The notes below the pieces were generated by a model. It was not told the DNA's origin. It made no database searches and worked only from the letters and a program-made list of their open reading frames with translations. From CBDDIP01 sp965279405 (lineage in GTDB: Bacteria > Actinomycetota > Acidimicrobiia > Acidimicrobiales > Ilumatobacteraceae), in the NCBI GenBank assembly GCA_965279405.1, contig OZ257157.1, positions 3,906,001-3,970,000 of the forward strand: DNA of 64,000 nt, given 5' to 3'. Each line of letters begins with the position of its first letter. Position 1 is the stretch's first letter. Below, piece after piece: positions 42,702 through 52,000 of this stretch. The position numbers and the translations under genes are program-made.

Positions 42702-43364
42702 TCAGTCGACGAGGGCGAGGGCGGCGTCGAGCTCGGCGGCGTCGAAGTCGGGCCAGGGCTGGTCGGTGAAGTGCACCCGGGTGCCGGCGCTCTGCCAGAG
42801 CATGAAGTTGGAGATGCGCAGCTCGCCCGAGGTGCGCACGAGCACGTCGACGGGTGGCAGCTCGGGCAGGTAGAGGTGCCGGTCGATGGCGGCAGCGTCC
42901 AGCGGCTCGCCCGCGGCGACCGCGGCACGCGCGGCGTGGACCAGCTCGGCCCGGCTGCCGTAGTCGAAGGCCACCGTGAGCACCATGCCGGTGTTCGACG
43001 CGGTGTCGGCGATGGCCTTGCGAATCGCCCGCTGCACGTACTTGGGAGTGCGTGCCTCGTGGGAGTCGAACGGGCGGCCGATCCACTGCACACGGACGTT
43101 GAGCTCGTTGAGCTCCGCCACCCGCCCGAACAGCTTCTTGTGCAGGCCGAGGATGTGGCGCACCTCCGGCCGCGGGCGCACCCAGTTCTCGGTGGAGAAG
43201 CCGAACACGGTCAGCCAGCCGACGTCGCGTCGAACCGCCACTCGGACGAGGGAGGCCAGGTTCTCCTCGCCCTCGGTGTGCCCGTCGGTGCGCGGCAGGC
43301 CGCGGCGCTTCGCCCATCGTCCGTTGCCATCCATGATGCAGGCGACGTGGACCGGGTCTCGCAC
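42702..43364 (-). CDS. uppS: isoprenyl (di-/undecaprenyl) diphosphate synthase
   Basis: This 220-residue cis-prenyltransferase makes the polyprenyl carrier for cell wall synthesis. It has the catalytic Asp12 in CIMDGNGRWAKRR, the FGFSTENW segment and the C-terminal RTSGELRISNFMLWQ. GTG 43364 is preferred over GTG 43373, because the TAGCGT 7 bases upstream would overlap the earlier start. It is slightly shorter than the usual 240-260. It is divergent from a degenerate paralogue across 41 bases. Confidence 0.93.
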   Translation of the reverse strand: MRDPVHVACIMDGNGRWAKRRGLPRTDGHTEGEENLASLVRVAVRRDVGWLTVFGFSTENWVRPRPEVRHILGLHKKLFGRVAELNELNVRVQWIGRPFDSHEARTPKYVQRAIRKAIADTASNTGMVLTVAFDYGSRAELVHAARAAVAAGEPLDAAAIDRHLYLPELPPVDVLVRTSGELRISNFMLWQSAGTRVHFTDQPWPDFDAAELDAALALVD

Positions 43365-43371
43365 GGAGCGC

Positions 43372-43377
43372 ACGCTA
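43372..43377 (-). promoter_or_regulatory. candidate -10 element (TAGCGT) for uppS
   Basis: TAGCGT on the minus strand precedes GTG 43364 by 7 bases. GTG 43373 lies inside this element and would not be on the mRNA. Confidence 0.5.
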
Positions 43378-43405
43378 CTGGCCGCTTGCGTGGGAGAATG
43401 AGCAG

Positions 43406-43939
43406 GTGACGGAGTCCCCGGCGAACGATCAACCCGTGCTCCGGCACGTGGCTGTCATCGGTGGGACGCCGGACGAGTGGGAGCAGCTCGGCGATGCCGA
43501 CTGGACCGTCCTGCTCGAAGAGCTCGGCAAGGTCGCCGATCACGCCGGCGCGTCGTGGCTCACGCTGCGGCCGGTGGCGCCGGGCCCCGGCTCGCCGGTC
43601 AGGCGACAGGTCGCGGCCGGCGCGTGCACCGTCATCGCCGCGCCGGATGCCGACGGCCGGGCGAGGATGCTGAGGGCGATGAGCGCCATCCAGGCCCGCG
43701 GCGAGGTGATCTCCGAGCGCGCCATCGACGCCGAGATCGACGCGCCCGCGTCGAACGCGCCCGACCTCGTGCTCGTGCTCGGCACCAACGACCGCCTGCC
43801 GGCCTCCATGGTGTGGGAGCTGGCCTACAGCGAGCTCGTCTACCTCGATGTCGCCTGGACCGCGTTGCAGCCCGAACACCTCGGCCAGGCCATCGCCGCC
43901 TACGCGCAGCGGCACCGCCGCTTCGGTGGGCTCGACTGA
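43406..43939 (+). CDS. UppS-like protein, probably catalytically inactive
   Basis: This 177-residue protein resembles the cis-prenyltransferase fold. Its start HVAVIGG aligns with HVACIMDG of UppS, and PDLVLVLGTNDRLPASMVWELAYSELVYLDVAW aligns with the C-terminal R-T-G-G-E...S-N-F-L-L-W-Q-L-A-Y-S-E region. The catalytic Asp of MDGNG and the R-T-S-G-E residues are missing. GTG 43406 has GGGAG 10-14 bases upstream. The stop overlaps the recO ATG (TGATG). It may be a regulatory partner of UppS, like NgBR-type subunits, but this is inference. Confidence 0.8.
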   Translation: MTESPANDQPVLRHVAVIGGTPDEWEQLGDADWTVLLEELGKVADHAGASWLTLRPVAPGPGSPVRRQVAAGACTVIAAPDADGRARMLRAMSAIQARGEVISERAIDAEIDAPASNAPDLVLVLGTNDRLPASMVWELAYSELVYLDVAWTALQPEHLGQAIAAYAQRHRRFGGLD

Positions 43940-44664
43940 TGGCCCAGCCGCTCTATCGCGACCGTGCCGTGGTGCTGCGCACCTACAAGCTCGGCGAGAG
44001 CGACCGCATCATCGTGCTGATGACCGAGCAGCACGGCAAGGTGCGCGCCGTTGCCAAGGGCGTGCGCAAGACCAAGTCCAAGTTCGGAGCCCGCCTCGAA
44101 CCGATGAGCCACGTCAACCTGCTGCTGGTGCAGGGCCGCGAGTTGGACATCATCAGCCAGGCCGACATCGTCGAGACGATCGCTCCGCTCGTCGGCGACC
44201 TCGACCACATCACCCACGGGCTGGCGCTGCTCGAGGCAGTGGATCAGATGAGCCTCGAACGCGAACCCAACGAGCAGCTCTACCGGATGCTCGTGGGAGC
44301 GCTGCGAACCGTGGCCGAGCGCAGCGGACCGCTCGTGCTGCCGTCGTTCTACTGGAAGCTGCTCAGCGCCGAGGGCATCCGCCCCGAGCTGGACATGTGT
44401 GTGCGCTGCAACGAGGCCGACAACCCGATCGTCGCCTTCGACATGGATCAGGGCGGCGTGCTGTGCCGCAACTGCCGCACGGGAGCGCCGTTGAGCTCGG
44501 AGGCGTTGGCGATCATGCGGATGATCCTCGGTGGGCGGATGAACGAGGCGCTCTCACTCGAACCGTCGCGCTACACCCACGAGGTCTCCAGTCACGCGAC
44601 TCGCGCCTTGGAGCACCACATCGAACGTCGCCTGCGGACGGTCGCGATGTTCGAAGTGCACTAG
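43939..44664 (+). CDS. recO: DNA repair protein RecO
   Basis: RecO is a RecFOR-pathway protein that anneals DNA and loads RecA. This 241-residue copy has the N-terminal OB fold (YRDRAVVLRTYKLGESDRI), the basic KGVRKTKSKFGARLEP and a four-Cys zinc motif CVRC...CRNC. The ATG overlaps the upstream UppS-like stop by one base, so it is translationally coupled to that gene. recO-uppS adjacency is conserved in actinobacteria. Confidence 0.95.
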   Translation: MAQPLYRDRAVVLRTYKLGESDRIIVLMTEQHGKVRAVAKGVRKTKSKFGARLEPMSHVNLLLVQGRELDIISQADIVETIAPLVGDLDHITHGLALLEAVDQMSLEREPNEQLYRMLVGALRTVAERSGPLVLPSFYWKLLSAEGIRPELDMCVRCNEADNPIVAFDMDQGGVLCRNCRTGAPLSSEALAIMRMILGGRMNEALSLEPSRYTHEVSSHATRALEHHIERRLRTVAMFEVH

Positions 44665-44680
44665 GCGCTCGTCACCCGTC

Positions 44681-45646
44681 TCACTCGTCGATCGCTGCCA
44701 GCCTCGCGGTGAGCCGGCGAAGGTGTCCGCGCACGTCGGTCGTCGTCGTCAACGACGTCGGCTCGACCGATCCGAGCACCTGCACGAGGTCGCGCGCGGC
44801 CTCCTCGACCGTGTCGCCGCCGAGCCGGATCGTCGTCGACCCGGCGACCACCGCGACGCGGTGGACGTTCAGCCACGGCATCAGCCGGCGCACCTGTGCG
44901 ACGGACGCGGCGACCGTGATCTCGACGGGGTGCCGGTAGCTGGTGCTCGCCAACGAGCGGCTGATGAACGTCGCCGGACCGCCCGGCGGAGTGCGAGCGA
45001 CGCGTTGGTGCCCGGTCGCGGCAACGTCGGTCATCCGATCCGCCCGGAACAGCCGCCAGTCGCGCCGGTCGAGGTCGTAGCCGACCAGGTACCAGATGCG
45101 CTGGACGGTGGTCAGTGACAGGGGCTCGACGCGGCGCGTCGACGGCTCGCCGCCGCGTCCCGTGTAGTCGAAGCGAACGCCGACGTCGTCGCGAATGGCT
45201 TCGGCGAGGTGCGCGACGACCAGCGGATCGGTTGCGGGCGCGGGGGAGAGCGTGACCGCGTTGGCGACCGTGCGAACCGCATCGACTCGGCGTGCCGCGG
45301 CGGCGGGGAGCACGTGGTGCAACTTGGCCAGCGCACGGGCGGCACCATCGGCCATCCCGGCCGACGACGCGCTGGCGGCCGTCAGCAGCGCTCCCGCGAT
45401 CGCGGTGGCCTCGTCGTCGTCGAGGAACAGCGGGGGAACCGCGGGCCCTGGCGCCAGCCGGTAGCCGCCACCACGACCCGCCGTCGCGTCGATCCGGTAG
45501 CCGAGCGTGCGCAGCCGATCGACGTCGCGGCGAACCGTTCGCTGCGTCACGCGCAGCCTCGTGGCGAGCTCGGCCCCTGCCCACCCGGCTCGCGACGTGA
45601 GGAGCGCGAGCAGGCGGAGCACGCGGTCGGTGGTCTCGGTGGACAT
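44681..45646 (-). CDS. WYL domain transcriptional regulator
   Basis: This 321-residue YafY/PafC-type regulator has an N-terminal winged helix-turn-helix (ELATRLRVTQRTVRRDVDRLRTLGY, about residues 28-50), GGYRLAPG, and a WYL domain with QRIWYLVGYDLDRRDWRLFRADR (about 195-217). The WCX-like C-terminal part follows. WYL domains sense nucleic acid or nucleotide ligands. ATG 45646 is divergent from the PPOX gene with 61 bases between, the usual arrangement of a regulator and its target. Confidence 0.93.
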   Translation of the reverse strand: MSTETTDRVLRLLALLTSRAGWAGAELATRLRVTQRTVRRDVDRLRTLGYRIDATAGRGGGYRLAPGPAVPPLFLDDDEATAIAGALLTAASASSAGMADGAARALAKLHHVLPAAAARRVDAVRTVANAVTLSPAPATDPLVVAHLAEAIRDDVGVRFDYTGRGGEPSTRRVEPLSLTTVQRIWYLVGYDLDRRDWRLFRADRMTDVAATGHQRVARTPPGGPATFISRSLASTSYRHPVEITVAASVAQVRRLMPWLNVHRVAVVAGSTTIRLGGDTVEEAARDLVQVLGSVEPTSLTTTTDVRGHLRRLTARLAAIDE

Positions 45647-45669
45647 GGCTCGACGATCTTTCGTTTCGA

Positions 45670-45706
45670 GGACCAAAACGGTCCGCAGATGATCGTACGT
45701 TGCGGA
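45670..45706. promoter_or_regulatory. probable operator between WYL regulator and oxidase gene
   Basis: Two inverted repeats overlap. GGACC (45670-45674) and GGTCC (45680-45684) are 5 bases apart. TCCGCA (45682-45687) and TGCGGA (45701-45706) are 13 bases apart, with the palindrome CGTACG between. It fits a divergent operator for the WYL protein. Confidence 0.45.
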
Positions 45707-45707
45707 C

Positions 45708-46178
45708 ATGACCACGAACCCCCGCACACGAACCACCCCCGATGTCCCGCTCTCCTGGGACGAGCTCGCTGCCCTCGGGGCCGAGCTCGGGCACGGCGCC
45801 TTCCTCGCCACCGTCCAGGCCGACGGTCGCCCGCACGTCGCCTGGGTCAGCCCCGGCTGGCGCGAGGGCTCGCTGTGGATCTCGACGTTCCGCGACTCCC
45901 AGAAGGGCCACAACCTGGTCGACGGGGCGCCCGTTGCGCTGCACTGGCCCGAGCGGCCGGATGCCCTGATGTTCGCCCGAGGCCAGGCCCGCGTCCTGGC
46001 AGATCGCGACGAGGTCGCGGCCACGTGGGAGGCGGGCGTGCTGCCCTACGACCCGTCGATGTTCTTCAGCGGGGTCGACGATCCGCAGCTCCTGTTCGTC
46101 GAGCTGCAGCTCGACCATGCCACCGTCAGCACCCTCGACCCCGCGGTGCCGAAGCGCCGGTGGACGGCGCGTCGCTGA
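45708..46178 (+). CDS. pyridoxamine 5'-phosphate oxidase-fold (PPOX) family protein
   Basis: This 156-residue split-barrel flavin-fold protein has GAFLATVQADGRPHVAWVSPGW, WISTFRDSQKGHNLVDGAPVAL and LMFARGQARV, all typical of the PPOX/F420-dependent group. Cofactor FMN or F420 cannot be decided. The probable function is reduction or binding of a small molecule. It is divergent from the WYL regulator and ends 3 bases before the convergent lipoprotein stop, so it probably is the regulator's target. Confidence 0.88.
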   Translation: MTTNPRTRTTPDVPLSWDELAALGAELGHGAFLATVQADGRPHVAWVSPGWREGSLWISTFRDSQKGHNLVDGAPVALHWPERPDALMFARGQARVLADRDEVAATWEAGVLPYDPSMFFSGVDDPQLLFVELQLDHATVSTLDPAVPKRRWTARR

Positions 46179-46181
46179 CGT

Positions 46182-46988
46182 TCAGCAGTCGCCCTCGAAG
46201 AGGAACTCGTTCGATCCGGAGGTCATCGTCAGGATGACGACGGTCGCCGGATCGGGGAGGACGCCGGTCGGGTTGCCGGCGTCGTCGACCGCACCGAAGA
46301 GATCGCCGTTGGACAGCAGGACCATGTTGATGCCGTCGCGGGTCGAACCACCGCCGACCGTGAAGCACCCGTTCTGGCCGACGGTCATCGTGTCGATGTG
46401 CGCCGACCAGAGATCACCGACGTCGATGCCGTCGATGGTCAGCAGCTCGTCGGGCGTCCCGCCGCTGTCGTACTGCCAGCCGACGAACTTCAGCGATGCC
46501 GGATCTGCGCCGCCGAGTGCGATGCACAGGTTGTTGCCCCAGCACACGTACCGCGCCGACGGCTGCACGAACCCGGTCAGCTGGTCGTCGGACGAGAAGG
46601 TCCCGTCGCCGTTGTCGACGGGATAGGTCACCGAGCGATCGATGGTGACCGCCCCGAACTCGCTGCTCAACGTGGCGACGGCGTGGACGGCGGCGTCGCC
46701 GAACCGCACCGGACCGATCCCGTCGACGGCGAGCGTCCACGCCACCGGTGCCGCCGTCGAGGTCGGCGCCGGCGGTGCGGTGGTGGTGGTCGACGCGGAC
46801 GTCGTGGTCGACAGCTCGGTGGTCGGTGGTTCCGAGGTGGTGGTCGAGTCGTCCGACGTGTCGGGCGTCGAGTCGCTGGTGGCCGCGGTGGTGTCGCTCG
46901 ACGCGCCGCCGTCGCTGCCGCACCCAGCGGCGAACAACCCGGCTACGGCCGTGCCGATCGCCAACCACCGCATGTGCCTGCCCCGCAT
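46182..46988 (-). CDS. lipoprotein of unknown function
   Basis: This 268-residue lipoprotein has a hydrophobic signal and lipobox FAAGC with Cys about residue 23, then a long Ser/Thr/Asp/Pro linker (about 25-85). The globular C-domain has VDGIGPVRFGDAAVHAVATL and four Cys, likely two disulphides. A G/T-rich DGIGPVRFGD motif is known from actinobacterial secreted proteins of unknown role. ATG 46988 has AAGGGGACG 5-13 bases upstream. No partner gene is nearby. Confidence 0.78.
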   Translation of the reverse strand: MRGRHMRWLAIGTAVAGLFAAGCGSDGGASSDTTAATSDSTPDTSDDSTTTSEPPTTELSTTTSASTTTTAPPAPTSTAAPVAWTLAVDGIGPVRFGDAAVHAVATLSSEFGAVTIDRSVTYPVDNGDGTFSSDDQLTGFVQPSARYVCWGNNLCIALGGADPASLKFVGWQYDSGGTPDELLTIDGIDVGDLWSAHIDTMTVGQNGCFTVGGGSTRDGINMVLLSNGDLFGAVDDAGNPTGVLPDPATVVILTMTSGSNEFLFEGDC

Positions 46989-47059
46989 GATCGTCCCCTT
47001 GCGTCGTTCCTGCTGCACAGCCTGACCGAATCGAAGCCGTCAGTCGCGCACCACTCCCG

Positions 47060-47065
47060 TAGCCT
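47060..47065 (+). promoter_or_regulatory. candidate -10 element (TAGCCT) for glyS
   Basis: TAGCCT lies 10 bases before ATG 47076. The mRNA would have a leader of about 3-4 bases. Confidence 0.4.
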
Positions 47066-47075
47066 GGCGCGCTGT

Positions 47076-48386
47076 ATGGCAGCCACCGAACTCGACCAGA
47101 TCGTCAACCTCGCCAAACGGCGCGGCTTCGTCTACCCCTCGGCCGAGATCTACGGCGGTTTTCGTTCCAGCTACGACTACGGCCCGTTGGGCTCGTTGAT
47201 GCTGCGCAACGTGCGTGACGCATGGGTGCGCACCATGGTGCAGCAGCGCGACGACGTCGTGCTCCTGGATGCGGCGATCCTCAACCCGCCGCAGGTCTTC
47301 GAGGCCAGCGGCCACCTGGCCAACTTCAGCGACCCGTTGGTCGACTGCACGAAGTGCAAGCAGCGGTTCCGCGCCGACCACCTGGAGGACGCGCACACCT
47401 GCCCGAACTGCGGCGCCAAGGACAGCTTCACCGACTCGCGTGAGTTCAACCTGATGTTCAAGACGACGGCCGGCCCGGTGGAGGGCAGCGGCGCCGAGGT
47501 GTACATGCGTCCGGAGACGGCGCAGGGCATGTTCGTCAACTTCACCAACGTGCTGCAGACCAGTCGCAAGAAGCCGCCGTTCGGCATCGCCCAGGTCGGC
47601 AAGAGCTTCCGCAACGAGATCACCCCCGGCAACTTCATCTTCCGCACCCGCGAATTCGAGCAGATGGAGATGGAGTTCTTCGTCCCACCGGCGGACAGCG
47701 CTCACTGGTACGAGTACTGGTGCAACGCTCGCATGCAGTGGTACACCGATCTCGGCATCCCGGCCGAGATGCTCCAGCTGCGTCCGCACGACGCCGACGA
47801 GCTGAGCCACTACTCGTCGGGCACCTCCGACATCGAGTTCCGCTACCCGTGGGGATGGGGCGAGCTCGAGGGCATCGCCCAGCGCACCGACTTCGACCTC
47901 ACCCAGCACGCCAACCACAGCGGGCAGAAGCTCGACTACTTCGATCAGGCGACCAACGAGCGCTACCTGCCGTACGTCATCGAGCCGGCTGGCGGCGTCA
48001 ACCGGGCGATGGCGGCGTTCCTCCTCGCCGCCTACGACGAAGACGTCATCAACGACGAGCCGCGGACCGTGCTGCGCCTGCACCCGCGCCTCGCCCCGTA
48101 CAAGGTGGCGGTGCTGCCGCTGAGCAAGAAGGACACGCTGACGCCGTTGGCCAAGCAGATCTTCGCCACCCTCGCCGACCGGTACATGGTCGAGTACGAC
48201 GAGACCCAGGCGATCGGCAAGCGCTACCGCCGTCAGGACGAGATCGGCACGCCCTTCTGCGTCACCGTCGACTTCGACTCACTGGAGGACGGAGCGGTCA
48301 CTATTCGCGAGCGTGACTCCACCGCACAGGTCCGCGTCGCCATCGATTCGTTGCTCCCGGAGCTCCAGGCGCGCCTCGGCTTCTGA
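47076..48386 (+). CDS. glyS: glycyl-tRNA synthetase (single-chain, class II)
   Basis: This 436-residue alpha2-type glycyl-tRNA synthetase has RRGFVYPSAEIYGGFRSSYDYGPLG at the N-terminus, a CTKC...CPNC zinc-like insertion (about residues 91-113), motif 2 FRNEITPGNFIFRTREFEQMEME, motif 3 GGVNRAMAAFLLAAY and a C-terminal anticodon domain with VAVLPLSKK. Its length is normal for the actinobacterial form. No T-box leader is visible. It is convergent with the TetR gene, 6 bases apart. Confidence 0.97.
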   Translation: MAATELDQIVNLAKRRGFVYPSAEIYGGFRSSYDYGPLGSLMLRNVRDAWVRTMVQQRDDVVLLDAAILNPPQVFEASGHLANFSDPLVDCTKCKQRFRADHLEDAHTCPNCGAKDSFTDSREFNLMFKTTAGPVEGSGAEVYMRPETAQGMFVNFTNVLQTSRKKPPFGIAQVGKSFRNEITPGNFIFRTREFEQMEMEFFVPPADSAHWYEYWCNARMQWYTDLGIPAEMLQLRPHDADELSHYSSGTSDIEFRYPWGWGELEGIAQRTDFDLTQHANHSGQKLDYFDQATNERYLPYVIEPAGGVNRAMAAFLLAAYDEDVINDEPRTVLRLHPRLAPYKVAVLPLSKKDTLTPLAKQIFATLADRYMVEYDETQAIGKRYRRQDEIGTPFCVTVDFDSLEDGAVTIRERDSTAQVRVAIDSLLPELQARLGF

Positions 48387-48392
48387 CCGGGC

Positions 48393-49025
48393 TCAGTCGG
48401 CGAGGAAGCTCTCGACGACGCGTCCGATCACGACCGCCCAGGCGGTGAGATCGACCGCTTCCTCGTGATCGATGTCGGCCATCTGGAACCCGAACGGCAG
48501 GGCCATCATCAACACCGCCAGCGCGTGCGGGTCGGTGTCGGCGCGCATCACCCCGCGAGCCTGCGCATCGGCGATGGCTTCGCGGACCGACACGACGTAG
48601 CCGTGCTGCTGCTGCGACAGCGCCGCCGCGAGCTCTGGGTTGGTGCGAGCCGCCGAGACGACTTCGGCGCGTGCAGCACGATTCGCGGCGCGCTCCGGGA
48701 CGTAGGCGACTGCGCTGATCGCAGCGAACCCGGCGCGGAGGTCGTTCGACGACGTCGCCGACGTCAGCAGCCCGACGATCAACCGCACGTCATCGGGGAT
48801 CGCCGCTGCGAACCGCTGCAGCTGGGCGGCCACGAGCAGGCTGCGACGGTTGTCGAAGTGGTGGTAGATCGCGCCGGTCGTCACCGAGGCGTCCGCGGCG
48901 ATCCGCAGGACGCGGACCGCGTCGGGGCCGTCGCGCTCGAGCACGGCGATCGTCGCCGCCAAGATCCGATCCCGCGTTCCCTCCGCCGTCTCCGCACCCA
49001 CCGGAACAGCCTCGCGCGTGGTCAC
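48393..49025 (-). CDS. TetR family transcriptional regulator
   Basis: This 210-residue regulator has the TetR N-terminal helix-turn-helix (TRDRILAATIAVLERDG to VTTGAIYHHFDNRRSLL, about residues 17-65) and an all-helical ligand domain. GTG 49025 overlaps the stop of the large surface protein as GTGA, so it is translated after that gene. A TetR regulator as the last gene of a surface-protein transcript is unusual. The ligand is unknown; it could control its own operon. Confidence 0.9.
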   Translation of the reverse strand: MTTREAVPVGAETAEGTRDRILAATIAVLERDGPDAVRVLRIAADASVTTGAIYHHFDNRRSLLVAAQLQRFAAAIPDDVRLIVGLLTSATSSNDLRAGFAAISAVAYVPERAANRAARAEVVSAARTNPELAAALSQQQHGYVVSVREAIADAQARGVMRADTDPHALAVLMMALPFGFQMADIDHEEAVDLTAWAVVIGRVVESFLAD

Positions 49026-52000
49026 CCCTCCGCGCGCCGTCGGCGGCTGACCACGAGCATCACGGCTCCGCCGCAGGCGAGGATCGCGGCGAGGAGCATC
49101 GCCGGCTCGGTGTCGCCGCCCGTCGTCGGCAGCGCGCCGCCGACCAGTGGCGGCGCTGTCGTCGACGTGGTCGGTGCCGCCGAGGCAAGCAGGTTGTAGC
49201 CGAAGTCGACGTCGGCGCGGACCTGGCCAGCGCCGAGGCTGATGTCGGCCCGGCCCGGTGTTGCGGTGCCGTCGAGGTCGAACGTCGGAGTCGCCGTTCC
49301 TGACGGGAACGCCGTCGTGTCCACCGTGACCCGGAACGACCCTGCCGGCAGACCAGTGACCGTCCACCCACCGGCGGAGTCGGTCGTCGTGTTCGTGGTG
49401 ACGTCGTCGCCATCACCGATCAGGTTGTTCGGGCCGGCCCACACGACGTGGACGGGCAAGCCGGCGATGCCCGGCTCGCCGGCATCCTGCACGCCGTCGG
49501 CGTCGATGTCGCTCCACACTCGGTCACCGATCGTGCTGCCGGTCACGCCGACCGAGGCCGACTGCTGGTCGTCCTCCGCGGCGACCCCGTTGGACGGCGT
49601 CGAGTCGATGTCGATGACGTTCGCCGCCGACACCTCCGCGGTCGTCACGATCGGCGCGTCGCTCATCACCCGTGCCGTGATCGTCAAGGTCTGCGTCGCC
49701 CCGTCGGGGAGGCCGCCGACGATCCACTGGCCGGTGCTCGCGTCGTACGTGCCGACGCTGGGGGAGCTGCTGACGAACACCAGGCTGGCGGGCAGGAGAT
49801 CGCGGACCACCACGCCGGTCGCGTCGGTCGGGCCGTCGTTGCGCACGGTGACCGTGAACGTCACGAGGTCGCCGACGTGGGTCGGCGCGGTGCTGACGAC
49901 GTTGGTGACCGACAGGTCGGCCAGGCCGGGGATGGCCACACGAGCTTCGTCGTCCTCGTCGGGCGGGTTGATGTTGTCCAACGGTGCAGTGCCGGGGGTC
50001 GAGTCGACGTCGTGCTCGTTCATCGCCGACACCTGCGCGGCGTTGAAGCCGGCGGTGCCGTTGGTCCGGTAGACGACGTGCATCACCGCGGTGGCACCGG
50101 TCGGCAAGGCCGGGACCGTCCACGAACCGGTGCCGCCGTCGAACGTGCCATCGACGCCTGCACTGGTGTTGGGCGCAGCACTGACGAACGTCGCGCCCGC
50201 CGGGGCCTGATCGACCACGGTCACGCCGGTCGCCGTGGCGGTGCCGCTGTTGGTCACCGTGAGCGTGAAGCTCGTGTCGCCGTTGGCCGCCGGACCTGCG
50301 TCACGTGTCTTGGTCAGCGAGACGTCGGCGCTCGGCGACACGGTGACGGTGACGCTGTCCTCGTCGTCCTCGCCGTTCGGCCCGTTGCCGGGCGTCGAAT
50401 CCGGGTCGGCCGCGTCGGTGTCGACGATCTCCGCCGTGTTCGTCGCGGAGATCGCGGTCACCGTGGCAACGACGTCGAGCGTTGCCGAGCCGCCGTTGGC
50501 GATCGTGCCGACCGACCACAGGCCGGTGCCGGCGTCGTAGGTCCCCTGGCTCGGGGTCGCGCTGACGAAGCCGAGTCCGGCGGGCAGCAGATCGGCGACG
50601 ACCACACCGCCTGCCTGGTCGGGGCCGTCGTTGCTGACGGTCACCTGGAACGTCGCCTGGTCACCCTGGAACGACGGTGCGGTCGTGACGGTCTTGGTCA
50701 GCGACAGGTCGGCAGCGACGAGATCGATGATGATCGTGTCGCCGGAGTCGGTCTCGTCGGCGCCGACGGAGACCGAGTTCGTCACGGTCGTGCCGGCGGG
50801 GAACGGATCGTTGATCCGCAGCCGGTAGGTCAGGTGCATCGTCGTGCCGGCGTTGATGTTCGGCACTGCTGCGCCGCCCTCGTCGAACGGATACGGCGTC
50901 GCCGCGGGTGGGACTGCGTCGTCGGCGAAGGGGATGGTCGTCGTGCCGTCGTTCAGCTGCGTCGATCCGGCGATGTAGGTGGCGCCACTCGGCATCGCGT
51001 CGTTGACGACCACGTTCGTGAACGCCAGCGCTCCGGCGTCGGCGATCGAGATGTCGAAGAGGACCTCGTCGCCGGGCCCGATCCGGCCGTCGCCGTTGAC
51101 GTCGGTGGCGACGCCGGCGGACTTGTCGACCACCATCGAGGTGGACGGCACGAGCGCGTACCCGGCGTCGAACCCGGGCGCGCCGGTGGGTGCGCTGGCG
51201 GCGTCCTCGCCCCAGGCGCCGGCGAGCTTGACGCCGTCGCACGTGTAGATGCGTGCGCCGGTCATGTCGCCGTCGGTGGCGTCGTGGATGCGCGTCGACG
51301 TCAGCGCGGTGACCGCGATCGACGTGTCGTAGGAGCCGTCGCAACTGCCGCTCGACGCACCCGTCGCCGGGTTGCCGTCGAAGTCGACGAACAGCGTCGT
51401 GTCGGCCAGCGTGCTGATCCACACCGGGTCGTCGTCGCGGTTGCCGACCGGGCTGGCCGGCGGGTTGTTCGAGTTGCCAGGCGCCCAGCCGAGCGAGGCC
51501 TTCGTCGTCAGCAGCCCGGCGGGAACGAGGCCGAAGCCCCAGTCGAACGTGGCGCTGCCGTCGCCGCTCGAACCGGGAGCGGCGCCGCTCTGCGCGCCGG
51601 ACGCGCCGACGGCGACGAACGGCGCGGTGCCTTGGAAGCGCACGGCCCGACCGACCGGCGACGCCAGGCTGGCGCCGCCGCCGGCAGGCAGGTTGATCGT
51701 GCCTGAGCAGCCGGTGCACGTCGGTGTGACCGTCACCGCAGCGACGCCCGGGTTGAACAGGAAGGTGATCGTCCGCTGGTTGTCGACGAACGACCCGACC
51801 GGGTTGAGGTAGTCGGCCGAGAGCAGGTTGGTCGGGAACAGCGTGAACCAGCGCAGCTCGTAGGACGCGCCGGCGTCGCCTGCGCCCTCGTGCACCTGCA
51901 CCGGCTTGGACGAGCGCACGTGCGCTCCGCGGTTGATGCCACCGTCGACGAACGTCACCTCGCCCTGGCCGATGGTGTCGATCACGTCGTCGGTGCCGTC

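Noticed and set aside
47000..47075. T-box or riboswitch before glyS
   Set aside because: Only about 85 bases separate it from the divergent gene, and no T-box sequence or stem set is visible.
49448..51706. 752-codon plus-strand open frame in the surface protein
   Set aside because: It is antisense to the DUF11 repeats and has Arg/Val/Gly low complexity, no signal peptide and no domain.
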